From assembly GCA_945888535.1 (NCBI GenBank), contig CAMDAN010000070.1, forward strand, positions 1 to 13,661: a stretch of DNA of 13,661 nucleotides, read 5' to 3'. The position numbers and the translations under genes are program-made. Numbering within the stretch: the first letter of the stretch is position 1; every line of letters starts with the position of its first letter. Shown piece after piece: positions 1-7,230 of this stretch. The stretch comes from Bordetella parapertussis. Its GTDB lineage: Bacteria > Pseudomonadota > Gammaproteobacteria > Burkholderiales > Burkholderiaceae_C. The notes under the pieces are model-generated. The model had not been told where the DNA came from, did no database searches, and worked only from the letters and a program-made list of their open reading frames with translations.

Positions 1-828
1 CACTGCACCACAATGCCCGTGGGGATGTGGGTCAGTCGCACGGCCGAGTCGGTTTTGTTGATGTGCTGGCCGCCAGCGCCACTGGCGCGAAAGGTGTCAA
101 CCCGAACATCGGCTGGGTTGATGTCAATCTCAATCGAGTCGTCAATTTCGGGGTAAACAAACACGCTGGCAAAGCTGGTGTGGCGTCCGCCCGAGCTATC
201 AAATGGCGATTTGCGAACCAAGCGGTGGACGCCGGTTTCGGTGCGCAGCAAACCAAAGGCGTATTCGCCTTCAATTTTGATGGTGGCGCCTTTGATGCCG
301 GCAATGTCGCCCGAGGTTTCGTCTTCAACAGTGGTGGTAAAACCTTTGCGCTCGGCGTAACGCAGGTACTGGCGCAAAAGCATGCTGGCCCAATCACAGG
401 CTTCGGTGCCACCGGCGCCGGCTTGGATGTCTAAAAATGCATTGAGCGGATCGGCGGGGTTGTTAAACATCCGCCTAAATTCCAAGCCTTCGATGGTGGT
501 TGCCAATTTGGCGGCTTCGCCTTCGATGGTGATTAAACCCGCTTCGTCGTTGTCGTCCTTGGACATGTCAAACAACTCCGTGTTATCCGAGAGTTCGCGG
601 TCGAGTTCGTCAAGCGTCACGACCACGCCATCCAAGGCTTTCTTTTCTTTGCCTAGTTCTTGGGCGCGTTTGGGGTCGTTCCAGACGGTGGGGTCTTCTA
701 GTGAGGCGTTGACGGTTCGAAGCCGCTCGGATTTAGCAGCGTAGTCAAAGATACCCCCGAAGTTCGGCGGTGCGAGCGCTCAAGTCGCTAAGCTGGGTGC
801 CAATGAGGTTGATGCGTTCTGCTTCCAT
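1..828 (-). CDS. prfB: Peptide chain release factor 2 (RF2), 3' part cut by window edge, with programmed +1 frameshift
   Basis: RF2 recognises UGA and UAA stop codons in the ribosome and triggers peptide release. Read from the ATG at 828, the first frame gives 27 codons ([10 protein letters not shown]...LRGYL) and then an in-frame TGA at 747-745. Shifting +1 there continues as [11 protein letters not shown] and stays open to the window edge, giving about 275 residues of a usual ~366. The stop-codon recognition motif SPF lies at about residues 207-209 (bases 209-201), followed by [10 protein letters not shown]. The catalytic GGQ lies at about 252-254 (bases 74-66), inside [17 protein letters not shown] stands 8 bases before the ATG. 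The last quarter of the protein lies left of the window. The in-frame TGA is the normal autoregulatory signal of this family, so the gene should not be called broken. Identity is certain from motifs and order. Confidence 0.97.
744..759 (-). promoter_or_regulatory. prfB: prfB programmed +1 ribosomal frameshift site
   Basis: The minus strand reads CGGGGGTATCTTTGAC. A Shine-Dalgarno-like GGGGG stands three bases (TAT) before the slippery CTT, followed by the UGA stop and C. In E. coli the near-identical AGGGGGTATCTTTGAC makes ribosomes slip from CUU onto UUU when RF2 is scarce, so RF2 controls its own synthesis. The weak UGAC stop context and the spacing are kept here; only the first base differs from the E. 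coli form as I recall it. Confidence 0.95.
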
Positions 829-912
829 GGTGCGGTTCCTGCGGTGTTTTTATACGGTTAGCATCGCATTTTCTCACGGCTTGCGCAGGGTGCTTTGGGG
901 CTGACCCAGGAG

Positions 913-1815
913 TTAGGCAATAAAGCGCTCAATCAGGGCCGCCAAGACCTCAGGTTGGTCGTGGTGCATCATGTGGCCAGCGTCATCAATACGGGCAATT
1001 TCGACCTGTGGAACCACTTTCAGACGTTCGTGGTACTGCTCTAAAGTGAATTTTCCTTTCCACCAAAAGTCCAAACTATTGTCCGAGGCTTCAACGGCCA
1101 AGACGGGCATGCTTAACCGCGCATACAGAGCCATCACTTCTTCGACGCGGTATAAATTGGCGTTGCTGAGTTTGTGCCCTGGCTCTCCCAAAATCGTCCA
1201 CTGGCCTTGGTCGTTTTCATGGGCCCAGTGGCGCGAGAGCCAATTGGCCTTGTCAGCGCTCAGGCGGGGGTTGGTTTTCATCAGTCGGCGGGCAACACCG
1301 CTGGCGGCGTCATAAGGGCGCAGGTCCATCTCACCCGTGTGTAGCTTTTTTAACTCATCCATCCATTTGGCGTAACGCTCAGGAGCTTGGTCGGGGGTGG
1401 TCGCAGGCATTCCAAAACCTTCGAGGTTGACCAGGCGGCGGATACGCTCAGGGCGCACGCCTCCGTACAACATCACCACGTTGCCGCCCATGCTGTGGCC
1501 GACCAAATTAACAGGCTGGTTGGGCGAGTAATGGTCAAGTAAAAAATCCAAGTCGGCAAGGTAGTCGGGAAACCAAAAGTTGTCGACTCCACCCGAGGCG
1601 GTTTGTCCGTAACCGCGCCAATCGGGTGCGATCACGTAGTGGTCATGGCTCAAGGCGTCAACGACAAATTGGTACGAGGCGGCCACATCCATCCAACCGT
1701 GGACCAAAACCAGCGGGGTTTTGGTAGGCGAGGGCGTTCCCCAAATTTGGACGTGGTAGCTGAGATTGCGAATTGGAATAAATTCGCTGCGAGAGGGTCT
1801 TTTTACTTGGTACAT
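913..1815 (-). CDS. Alpha/beta-fold hydrolase
   Basis: This is a single-domain cytoplasmic hydrolase of about 300 residues (from M of MYQVKRPSRS), without a signal peptide. The oxyanion-hole region is LVLVHGWMD (about 35-43) and DWRGYG lies at 65-70. The nucleophile elbow GHSMGG (106-111) places the catalytic serine at 108. The C-terminal DDAGHMMHHDQPE supplies the catalytic histidine at about 281; the acid is probably in VEASDNS near 245. The overall pattern resembles the serine-hydrolase-like and MhpC/epoxide-hydrolase-like groups, but the substrate cannot be told from sequence. The frame stays open up to 2013, but that start would lie inside the divergent acyl-CoA synthetase gene. Starts at 1827, 1824 or 1815 fit the family length, and none has a strong Shine-Dalgarno. 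Divergence from the acyl-CoA synthetase hints at an ester or acyl substrate; this is a guess. Confidence 0.88.
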   Translation of the reverse strand: MYQVKRPSRSEFIPIRNLSYHVQIWGTPSPTKTPLVLVHGWMDVAASYQFVVDALSHDHYVIAPDWRGYGQTASGGVDNFWFPDYLADLDFLLDHYSPNQPVNLVGHSMGGNVVMLYGGVRPERIRRLVNLEGFGMPATTPDQAPERYAKWMDELKKLHTGEMDLRPYDAASGVARRLMKTNPRLSADKANWLSRHWAHENDQGQWTILGEPGHKLSNANLYRVEEVMALYARLSMPVLAVEASDNSLDFWWKGKFTLEQYHERLKVVPQVEIARIDDAGHMMHHDQPEVLAALIERFIA

Positions 1816-1827
1816 TCTGCTCATCAT

Positions 1828-1833
1828 AAGGAG
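1828..1833 (+). promoter_or_regulatory. Ribosome binding site fixing the acyl-CoA synthetase start
   Basis: AAGGAG lies 7 bases before the ATG at 1841. This decides for 1841 over the in-frame ATG at 1766, which would add 25 residues and overlap the divergent hydrolase. Confidence 0.8.
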
Positions 1834-1840
1834 ACTCTCG

Positions 1841-3637
1841 ATGCCCCAGCGCCAAATTAGTCCAAAAAGTGACACCGCTGCCTCTAAAAAAGGCAAAAAA
1901 TGGGGCGCTGTGCCTGCGGCGTATGCCCAATTGCACCAGCAATTTGGCTGGGTTGTGCCCGAATATTTCAATATGGCCCAGGTTTGCAGTGCGCGATGGG
2001 CCTTAGACGCCAAGGCGAAACATCGGGTAGCGGTTCGAACCTATGACCCCAATGGAAAAGGCCAAACGCATACCTACGCCCAATTGCAGACGCAGGCAGA
2101 TGCCTTGTCCCATGTTTTGAAAGCACAGGGGGTGGTTCAGGGCGATAGGGTGGCGATTGTGATGCCGCAGTGCTTTGAAACGGCGGTGGCCTATATCGCG
2201 GTGTTACAGATGGGCGCGGTGGCCATGCCTTTGTCAATGTTGTTTGGCCCCGAGGCCTTGGTTTTTCGCCTGCAAGACAGCGATGCCAAGGTGGCGCTGT
2301 GCCACGCAACGGCTTTGAGCAGTATTCAAGCTGCGCAAAAAGATTGTCCGTTATTGCAACGCGTTTTACAGGTCGAAACGGCGATTGCAAGCTCTCAAAC
2401 GCAAGGGACTTTCAAACCCGTCAAAACCTTGGCCCAAGACCCTGCCGTACTGATTTACACCAGCGGAACCACGGGGAACCCCAAGGGTGCGTTGATTCCT
2501 CACCAAGCGCTGATCGGGAACTTGACCGGTTTTGTGTGCAGCCAAAATTGGTTTGGTTTTAAGCCGCAAGGGTCTGCTACCGCGCATGGTGCTTTACCCA
2601 GCGGATCTAGCGCGATTTTTTGGAGTCCTGCGGATTGGGCGTGGACCGGCGGGCTCATGGATGCTTTATTACCCACGCTGTACTTTGGCCGTGAAATTAT
2701 TGCGTTTGGGGGCCGATTTAGCCCAGAGACGGCCTTAGCGCTGATGGGGCAGTGCGGCGTGACCCACACTTTTTTGTTCCCCACCGCGCTCAAAGCCATG
2801 ATGAAAGCCAGTCCGGGCGAGCCCGGGCGGTCAGTGCGCCAATCGCAACACCTTCGTTTGCAAGCCATCATGAGCGCAGGCGAGGCGGTGGGAGACGCGG
2901 TCTTTGCCTACTGCGAGCAACAACTCGGAGTCACCGTGAACGAAATGTTTGGGCAAACCGAGATTAACTACATTGTTGGTAATTGCGCCATGCTGTGGCC
3001 TGCCAAAGGGGGCAGCATGGGCATGGGCTACCCGGGGCACCGAGTGGCGGTGATTGACGAGGCGGGACGCGAATGCCCGGTGGGTGAAGCCGGTGATGTG
3101 GCCTTAAATCGTTTCAGTTCCAGTGGCCAGCCCGATCCCATTTTCTTTTTGGGTTACTGGAAAAATGCAGCCGCGACCCAAGCGAAGTTCACGGGTGATT
3201 GGTGTCGAACCGGTGATTTGGCGGTGCGCGATGCCGATGGTTATCTGTGGTACCAAGGTCGAAGCGACGATGTATTTAAGTCAGCGGGCTACCGTATCGG
3301 TCCCGGAGAAATTGAGAATTGTTTGGTCAAACACGCAAGTGTTGCCAATGCGGCAGTCGTCCCCAAGCCTGACAAAGACAGAGGCGCACTGGTGAAAGCG
3401 TATGTGGTTATTGCCCCCGAGTACTTGGCAAGCCATAGCGAACACCAAAAAAACCCTGCGGTATTTCAGGCGCAATTGATCTTGCAACTTCAAGCCCATG
3501 TGAAGTCGCTTTTAGCTCCGTACGAATACCCGAAAGAGATTGAGTTCGTTGATGCTTTGCCCATGACTACCACGGGGAAAGTTCAGCGGCGTATATTGCG
3601 TTTGCAAGAAGAGGCTCGCGCCGCACAGCTTTCATAG
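1841..3637 (+). CDS. AMP-dependent acyl-CoA synthetase (ANL superfamily, acetyl/medium-chain type)
   Basis: The enzyme activates a carboxylic acid with ATP to an acyl-adenylate and then forms the CoA thioester. It has 598 residues from the start with a good ribosome binding site, typical for the family. ATP-binding motif YTSGTTGNPKG lies at 206-216, WSPADWAWTGG at 261-271, and the adenylate motif NEMFGQTE at 367-374. CRTGDL lies at 455-460, followed by the hinge region GRSDDVFKSAGYRIGPGE (473-490). The C-terminal TTTGKVQRR carries the catalytic lysine at 580. All key motifs are intact. The pattern is closest to acetyl-CoA synthetase/ACSM-like medium-chain enzymes; the substrate chain length is not determinable here. 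The first ~20 residues are Lys/Ser rich and not part of the fold. The gene is divergent from the hydrolase with almost no intergenic space. Downstream, 59 bases precede tas, and no convincing terminator is visible. Confidence 0.93.
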   Translation: MPQRQISPKSDTAASKKGKKWGAVPAAYAQLHQQFGWVVPEYFNMAQVCSARWALDAKAKHRVAVRTYDPNGKGQTHTYAQLQTQADALSHVLKAQGVVQGDRVAIVMPQCFETAVAYIAVLQMGAVAMPLSMLFGPEALVFRLQDSDAKVALCHATALSSIQAAQKDCPLLQRVLQVETAIASSQTQGTFKPVKTLAQDPAVLIYTSGTTGNPKGALIPHQALIGNLTGFVCSQNWFGFKPQGSATAHGALPSGSSAIFWSPADWAWTGGLMDALLPTLYFGREIIAFGGRFSPETALALMGQCGVTHTFLFPTALKAMMKASPGEPGRSVRQSQHLRLQAIMSAGEAVGDAVFAYCEQQLGVTVNEMFGQTEINYIVGNCAMLWPAKGGSMGMGYPGHRVAVIDEAGRECPVGEAGDVALNRFSSSGQPDPIFFLGYWKNAAATQAKFTGDWCRTGDLAVRDADGYLWYQGRSDDVFKSAGYRIGPGEIENCLVKHASVANAAVVPKPDKDRGALVKAYVVIAPEYLASHSEHQKNPAVFQAQLILQLQAHVKSLLAPYEYPKEIEFVDALPMTTTGKVQRRILRLQEEARAAQLS

Positions 3638-3683
3638 CGCTGGCAAAGCTGCCAACGTGACACCCCAACTGTGATTCAAATCC

Positions 3684-3689
3684 TAAACT
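3684..3689 (+). promoter_or_regulatory. Possible -10 element directly before tas
   Basis: TAAACT matches 4 of 6 positions of TATAAT and ends 7 bases before the tas ATG at 3697. If used, transcription would begin at or next to the start codon. No clear -35 was found at 16-18 bases upstream, and no Shine-Dalgarno precedes the ATG. This is weak evidence. Confidence 0.25.
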
Positions 3690-3696
3690 CTGCACC

Positions 3697-4761
3697 ATGA
3701 AAACCATCCAACTCGGTCAAAGCGACCTGCATGTCCCACCCATTTGTCTTGGCACCATGACCTTTGGTGAGCAAGTCGATGAACCCACAACCCACGCCTT
3801 GCTCAGCCATGCGCTTGACCGTGGCTTGACGTTTTGGGATACCGCTGAAATGTATGCAGTCCCACCGAGGGCTGAGACGTTTCAGGTGACAGAACGCTTT
3901 ATCGGTAACTGGATCGCGAAAAACCCCTCTGCACGGAAAAAATTAACATTGGCTACCAAGGTTGCTGGCCCTTCGCGTGGGATGCCTTGGGTGCGCGGCG
4001 GCGCAATGGATGTGACCAAAGCGGACATCATCTCCGCGTGTGATGGAAGCCTGCAGCGCTTGCAAACCGATGTGATTGACCTTTACCAACTGCATTGGCC
4101 CACCCGCAACGTCCCTATTTTTGGTATGGCGCACTTTGACCCCAGCAAAGACCGCGAAGTCACCTCGATGCACACCCAACTCGACGCCTTAAACACACTG
4201 GTTCAAGCGGGCAAGGTGCGGGCTGTCGGTTTGTCCAACGAAACACCGTATGGTGTCCATGAGTTTGTGCGGCTCGCCGAGCAGCAAAGCTTGGTGCGCA
4301 TTGCATCGGTTCAAAACGCCTATTGTTTGCTCAACCGCAGCCATGAAAACGGTCTGGATGAAACCATGCACCATTTGGGCGTTTCGTTGTTGGCGTATTC
4401 CCCTTTGGCGTATGGACTACTGACCGGAAAATACGACCGCAGCGGGATCACGGGCCCTGATGCGCCTGCGCAGGCGCGTATCACCAAGTTTGAGTCCACC
4501 CGCAAGCAGCGCTGGGGACGCCCCGAGTCCTTGGCGGCTGCTCGGCGCTACAACGCCTTGGCGGTTGAAAACGGGATGACAGCGACCCAAATGGCGCTGG
4601 CCTTTTGTTACACCAAATGGCAAGTTGCCAGCACCATCATCGGCGTGACAAGCCAACAGCAACTCGACGAAAACATCAACGCGCTGGGCACGGTGTTGTC
4701 GCCCGAAGTACTCAAAGCGATGGATGTGATTCGCGCAGAGATGCGAGACCCTGCGGTGTAA
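3697..4761 (+). CDS. tas: Tas-like NADP(H)-dependent aldo/keto reductase
   Basis: This is a cytoplasmic TIM-barrel oxidoreductase of 354 residues (E. coli Tas is about 346). It shares with Tas the opening CLGTMTFGEQ (17-26), AEMYAVPPRAET (50-61), KVAGPSRG (88-95), DLYQLHWPTR (128-137), VGLSNETPYGVHEF and SPLAYGLLTGKY. The aldo/keto reductase tetrad appears as Asp48, Tyr53, Lys88 and His133. E. coli Tas was found through suppression of tyrosine auxotrophy; the natural substrate is not established, so only the family role is claimed. The start at 3697 matches the family N-terminus, but no Shine-Dalgarno precedes it (see the possible -10 just upstream). The stop is followed by a gene relic and not directly by plsY. 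Confidence 0.92.
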   Translation: MKTIQLGQSDLHVPPICLGTMTFGEQVDEPTTHALLSHALDRGLTFWDTAEMYAVPPRAETFQVTERFIGNWIAKNPSARKKLTLATKVAGPSRGMPWVRGGAMDVTKADIISACDGSLQRLQTDVIDLYQLHWPTRNVPIFGMAHFDPSKDREVTSMHTQLDALNTLVQAGKVRAVGLSNETPYGVHEFVRLAEQQSLVRIASVQNAYCLLNRSHENGLDETMHHLGVSLLAYSPLAYGLLTGKYDRSGITGPDAPAQARITKFESTRKQRWGRPESLAAARRYNALAVENGMTATQMALAFCYTKWQVASTIIGVTSQQQLDENINALGTVLSPEVLKAMDVIRAEMRDPAV

Positions 4762-4782
4762 GTGGCGCAGTCGTGGCAAACC

Positions 4783-4898
4783 ATGTCAGCGAAACGCCTG
4801 CAACGCAGTTTCTAAAAAAATTAAGCTTTACCGAGCATCCTTATGACTACCTAGCGCATGGCGGCGCACAGGCAGTACAGTGCGCCTTAGAAGATTAA
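4783..4898 (+). pseudogene. Relic of a ybaK-like Cys-tRNA(Pro) deacylase (N-terminal fragment)
   Basis: In the frame starting at 4788 the DNA reads SETPATQFLKK, then LSFTEHPYDY, then LAHGGAQAVQCALED and a stop at 4896-4898. From memory this resembles the N-terminus of beta-proteobacterial YbaK/EbsC proteins (ETPATQFLK..., FTEH.Y.Y..HGG). YbaK hydrolyses Cys mischarged onto tRNA-Pro and is about 155-160 residues long. Only about 37 codons remain. The only plausible ATG (4783) is out of frame by two bases, and a few codons seem missing after FLKK and after HGG. The remaining ~120 residues are absent, and an 8-bp tandem repeat takes over at the stop. It looks like a decayed gene or an abortive duplication. 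No Shine-Dalgarno is seen. The assignment rests on one short stretch, so it is moderately sure. Confidence 0.55.
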
Positions 4899-4923
4899 AA
4901 GATTAAAAGATTAGAAGATTAAA
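4892..4923 (+). repeat. Four tandem 8-bp AGATTAAA units before plsY
   Basis: Units begin at 4892, 4900, 4908 and 4916. The third differs by one base (AGATTAGA). The array begins in the last codons of the ybaK-like relic and ends 15 bases before the plsY ATG. It is strongly A/T-rich in a GC-richer setting. Such short tandem units can change copy number by slippage, and here a change would alter the plsY leader or promoter spacing. Confidence 0.9.
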
Positions 4924-4931
4924 ACGATGTG

Positions 4932-4936
4932 AAGGA
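4932..4936 (+). promoter_or_regulatory. plsY: plsY ribosome binding site with ambiguous start
   Basis: AAGGA ends only 2 bases before ATG 4939, which is closer than usual. The in-frame TTG at 4945 would have an 8-base spacer. An upstream in-frame ATG at 4927 is followed at once by TGA and is excluded. Confidence 0.6.
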
Positions 4937-4938
4937 AC

Positions 4939-5592
4939 ATGACTTTGGAAGCTCTCATCCCTTTTTACCCTGCGCTTTCCAGCGTTGGCGCTACGCTGGC
5001 CGCTTATTTGGTGGGGTCGTTGTCGTTTGCAGTCATCGTCAGCCGCTTGATGGGGCTGAACGACCCGCGGACCTATGGAAGTAAAAATCCGGGTGCAACC
5101 AATGTGTTGCGCTCAGGCAGCAAGGCTGCCGCCATCGCGACCCTGCTGCTGGATGCGCTCAAGGGTTGGGTTCCTGTATTTTTGGTACAGCAGTTTGGGG
5201 CACCCTACGGGCTCGAAGGCGGAACGCTTGCCTTGGTGGGGCTGGCTGCATTTTTAGGCCATGTGTACCCCGTATTTTTTCGCTTTGTTGGCGGTAAAGG
5301 CGTGGCTACGGCAATGGGCGTGGTTGTCGCGATCAGTGGCGGCTTGGGTTTAGCAACGGGCGCAACGTGGTTGCTGATTGCCTTCTTCTTTCGCTATTCT
5401 TCTTTGGCTTCCCTGATCGCTGCGGTGTTTGCGCCGGTGTACTACCTGATGGGTGACGGCGTCGCGTGGCGCTCGGACAATGCCCAAGCCCTGAGTTTGG
5501 TCATCATCAGCGGGTTTTTAATTTGGCGGCACAGCGAAAACATATCCCGCTTGGTCAAAGGAACCGAATCGAAGCTGGGTAAAAAGTCTTAG
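4939..5592 (+). CDS. plsY: Glycerol-3-phosphate acyltransferase PlsY
   Basis: PlsY is an inner-membrane protein that transfers an acyl group from acyl-phosphate (made by PlsX) to glycerol-3-phosphate, giving lysophosphatidic acid, the first committed step of phospholipid synthesis. It has 217 residues with about five to six hydrophobic segments, the first near 15-37. All three signature regions are present: [17 protein letters not shown] (46-62), [18 protein letters not shown] (107-124), and [19 protein letters not shown] (196-214). The annotated start is ATG 4939; TTG 4945 would shorten it by two residues and fits the ribosome binding site better. The 3' end overlaps the convergent yajQ by 4 bases, so no terminator fits between them. 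Upstream lie the AGATTAAA repeat and the gene relic. Confidence 0.96.
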   Translation: MTLEALIPFYPALSSVGATLAAYLVGSLSFAVIVSRLMGLNDPRTYGSKNPGATNVLRSGSKAAAIATLLLDALKGWVPVFLVQQFGAPYGLEGGTLALVGLAAFLGHVYPVFFRFVGGKGVATAMGVVVAISGGLGLATGATWLLIAFFFRYSSLASLIAAVFAPVYYLMGDGVAWRSDNAQALSLVIISGFLIWRHSENISRLVKGTESKLGKKS

Positions 5593-6074
5593 TCTCTGAA
5601 GTTATTGAAACTCACGGGCACGTCCGTAATTTCCTTTTTCAGTAAGGCCATGGCGGCTTGTAAGTCGTCGCGTTTAGCACCTGTCACGCGCACAGAATCG
5701 CCTTGAATCGACCCCTGAACTTTGAGTTTGCTGTCTTTGATGATGCGCTGAATTTTTTTACCCAGTTCGGCCTCAATGCCGTTGCGCACCTTGATCACCT
5801 GTTTGACTTTGTCGCCCCCCATTTTTTGAATATCGCCCATCTCTAAAAAGCGCACATCCACATTGCGCTTGGTGAGTTTGTTACGCAAAACATCTTCAAT
5901 CTGCGCCAGCTGAAACTCGGCATCGCCAATCATCGTGATTTCTTTGTCTTTGATTTCAATGCTGGCAGAGGTACCTTTGAAGTCAAAGCGGGTGTTGATC
6001 TCTTTGGTGGTGTTCTCGACGCCATTTTTCACATCCACCAAATTGGCTTCGCAAACCGTATCAAATGAAGGCAT
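5589..6074 (-). CDS. yajQ: YajQ family nucleotide-binding protein
   Basis: This is a small cytoplasmic protein of 161 residues, the standard family length. It starts with the hallmark [20 protein letters not shown] and carries TRFDFKGT (28-35), then [28 protein letters not shown], and the C-terminal [15 protein letters not shown] with ending [10 protein letters not shown]. In Xanthomonas a YajQ homologue binds cyclic di-GMP and works with a transcription factor; other members have been reported to bind nucleic acid or nucleotides. The ligand in this organism is unknown. A good ribosome binding site (AGGAGA, 8 bases before the ATG) supports the start. It is divergent from murB (75 bases apart) and convergent with plsY, with a 4-base overlap. 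Confidence 0.96.
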   Translation of the reverse strand: MPSFDTVCEANLVDVKNGVENTTKEINTRFDFKGTSASIEIKDKEITMIGDAEFQLAQIEDVLRNKLTKRNVDVRFLEMGDIQKMGGDKVKQVIKVRNGIEAELGKKIQRIIKDSKLKVQGSIQGDSVRVTGAKRDDLQAAMALLKKEITDVPVSFNNFRD

Positions 6075-6134
6075 GAAAATTTTCTCCTGTCAGGGGTCAA
6101 TGGGGGCTGCCGCACAGGGGGGCACGCTGCGCAA

Positions 6135-6143
6135 TGCGACAAT
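6135..6143 (+). promoter_or_regulatory. murB: Possible extended -10 promoter element of murB
   Basis: TGCGACAAT has the TG-n-hexamer form of an extended -10 (hexamer GACAAT, 4 of 6 matches to TATAAT). It ends 6 bases before the murB ATG, so a start site at or next to the ATG is implied. No Shine-Dalgarno is present. The same octamer GCGACAAT occurs before folC. Confidence 0.4.
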
Positions 6144-6149
6144 CCCATC

Positions 6150-7199
6150 ATGTTAGTCGAGAAAAACGTCCCCCTTCAGGCACTCAATACATTTCATATC
6201 GTGGCCCGTGCCCATGGCTTGGTACGGGTGCGCAACGAAGCCGATGTGTTGGAGCTATTGGCAGACCCGCAATGGGCTCAGGAGCCCAAATTTGTCTTGG
6301 GTGGGGGCAGCAATTTGGTTTTGACGGGCGATGTCAAGCCGCTGGTACTTAAAGTAGAAGTCCAAGGGCGCAGCGTGGTGGGCGAGACCGCCAAGGCTTG
6401 GATTGTGGAAGCGGGGGCAGGGGAAGATTGGCACGACTTCGTGGCATGGACTCTGGCTCAAGGGTTGCCTGGGCTAGAGAACCTGGCGCTCATTCCCGGC
6501 ACGGTTGGGGCTTCGCCAGTGCAAAACATTGGAGCCTATGGGGTTGAACTGCAAGACCGGTTTGATTCGCTTGACGCCATTGATCTGACTACGGGCAAGC
6601 TATTTACTTTAGACGCAGCCCAGTGCGCCTTTGGTTACCGGGACTCCATCTTCAAGCATGGCGGGACAGCGCCCCTTTTAGGTTTGAAAGACCGGGCCTT
6701 GATCTTGCGGGTGCGCTTTGCTTTACCCAAGGTTTGGAAACCCGTGCTCGGCTATGCGGACCTCGATAAAAAGCAGGCCCAAGCCGGTTGTGAGCATCCC
6801 ACGGCGCAGCAAATTTTTGAATGGGTTTGCGATATTCGCCGCGCCAAGTTGCCAGACCCTGCGGTGATTGGCAACGCAGGCAGCTTTTTTAAAAACCCGA
6901 CCGTGTCGGCCGAGCAATGCGCCGACATCATTGCGCGTGACCCCAAGGTGGTGCACTACCGCTTAGACGACGGCAGTTTCAAACTGGCGGCCGGCTGGTT
7001 GATTGACGCCTGCGGCTGGCGGGGAAAAACCGTGGGTCAGGCGGGCGTCTATGAAAAACAAGCTTTGGTTTTGGTGAATTTAGGCATGGGGGCTTTGGGA
7101 GCCACGGGTGGTGAAGTAATGACCTTGGCCGGCGCGATTCAGACCAGCGTGTACGAGCGCTTTGGTTTGCGCTTGGAGACGGAGCCAGTGGTTTTGTAG
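6150..7199 (+). CDS. murB: UDP-N-acetylenolpyruvoylglucosamine reductase MurB
   Basis: MurB reduces the enolpyruvyl group of UDP-GlcNAc-enolpyruvate to UDP-N-acetylmuramate using FAD and NADPH, in cytoplasmic peptidoglycan precursor synthesis. The 349 residues match E. coli-type (type I) MurB. NTFHI opens the fold, the FAD site GGGSN lies at 51-55, and GLENLALIPGTVGASPVQNIGAYGVEL runs over 108-134 with the family's characteristic residues. GYRDSIFK (162-169) supplies the substrate-binding arginine at 164. GNAGSFFKNP (241-250) supplies the proton-donating serine at 245. The C-terminal LETEP supplies the catalytic glutamate (343 or 345). The start matches the family N-terminus although no ribosome binding site is visible. 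The next gene follows at 31 bases, so the two are probably co-transcribed. Confidence 0.97.
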   Translation: MLVEKNVPLQALNTFHIVARAHGLVRVRNEADVLELLADPQWAQEPKFVLGGGSNLVLTGDVKPLVLKVEVQGRSVVGETAKAWIVEAGAGEDWHDFVAWTLAQGLPGLENLALIPGTVGASPVQNIGAYGVELQDRFDSLDAIDLTTGKLFTLDAAQCAFGYRDSIFKHGGTAPLLGLKDRALILRVRFALPKVWKPVLGYADLDKKQAQAGCEHPTAQQIFEWVCDIRRAKLPDPAVIGNAGSFFKNPTVSAEQCADIIARDPKVVHYRLDDGSFKLAAGWLIDACGWRGKTVGQAGVYEKQALVLVNLGMGALGATGGEVMTLAGAIQTSVYERFGLRLETEPVVL

Positions 7200-7230
7200 C
7201 AGCTTGGGTTAAGAACTAAAGAGTAGAAAA

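Noticed and set aside
27..744. Plus- and minus-strand open frames over the prfB region
   Set aside because: They are shadows of the RF2 frame, which carries SPF and GGQ and stays open to the window edge.
745..747. In-frame TGA in prfB as a sign of a pseudogene
   Set aside because: It is the canonical programmed frameshift site, and the downstream frame is intact.
1766..1840. In-frame upstream extension of the acyl-CoA synthetase from ATG 1766
   Set aside because: No ribosome binding site there, the extension overlaps the hydrolase coding region, and AAGGAG sits at the right distance from ATG 1841.
1828..2013. N-terminal extension of the hydrolase up to 2013
   Set aside because: It would overlap the acyl-CoA synthetase coding region by over 170 bases and adds sequence unlike the hydrolase family.
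3641..3654. TGGCA-AAGC-TGCCA hairpin after the acyl-CoA synthetase as a terminator
   Set aside because: The stem is only 5 bp and no T-run follows, so it does not support an intrinsic terminator.
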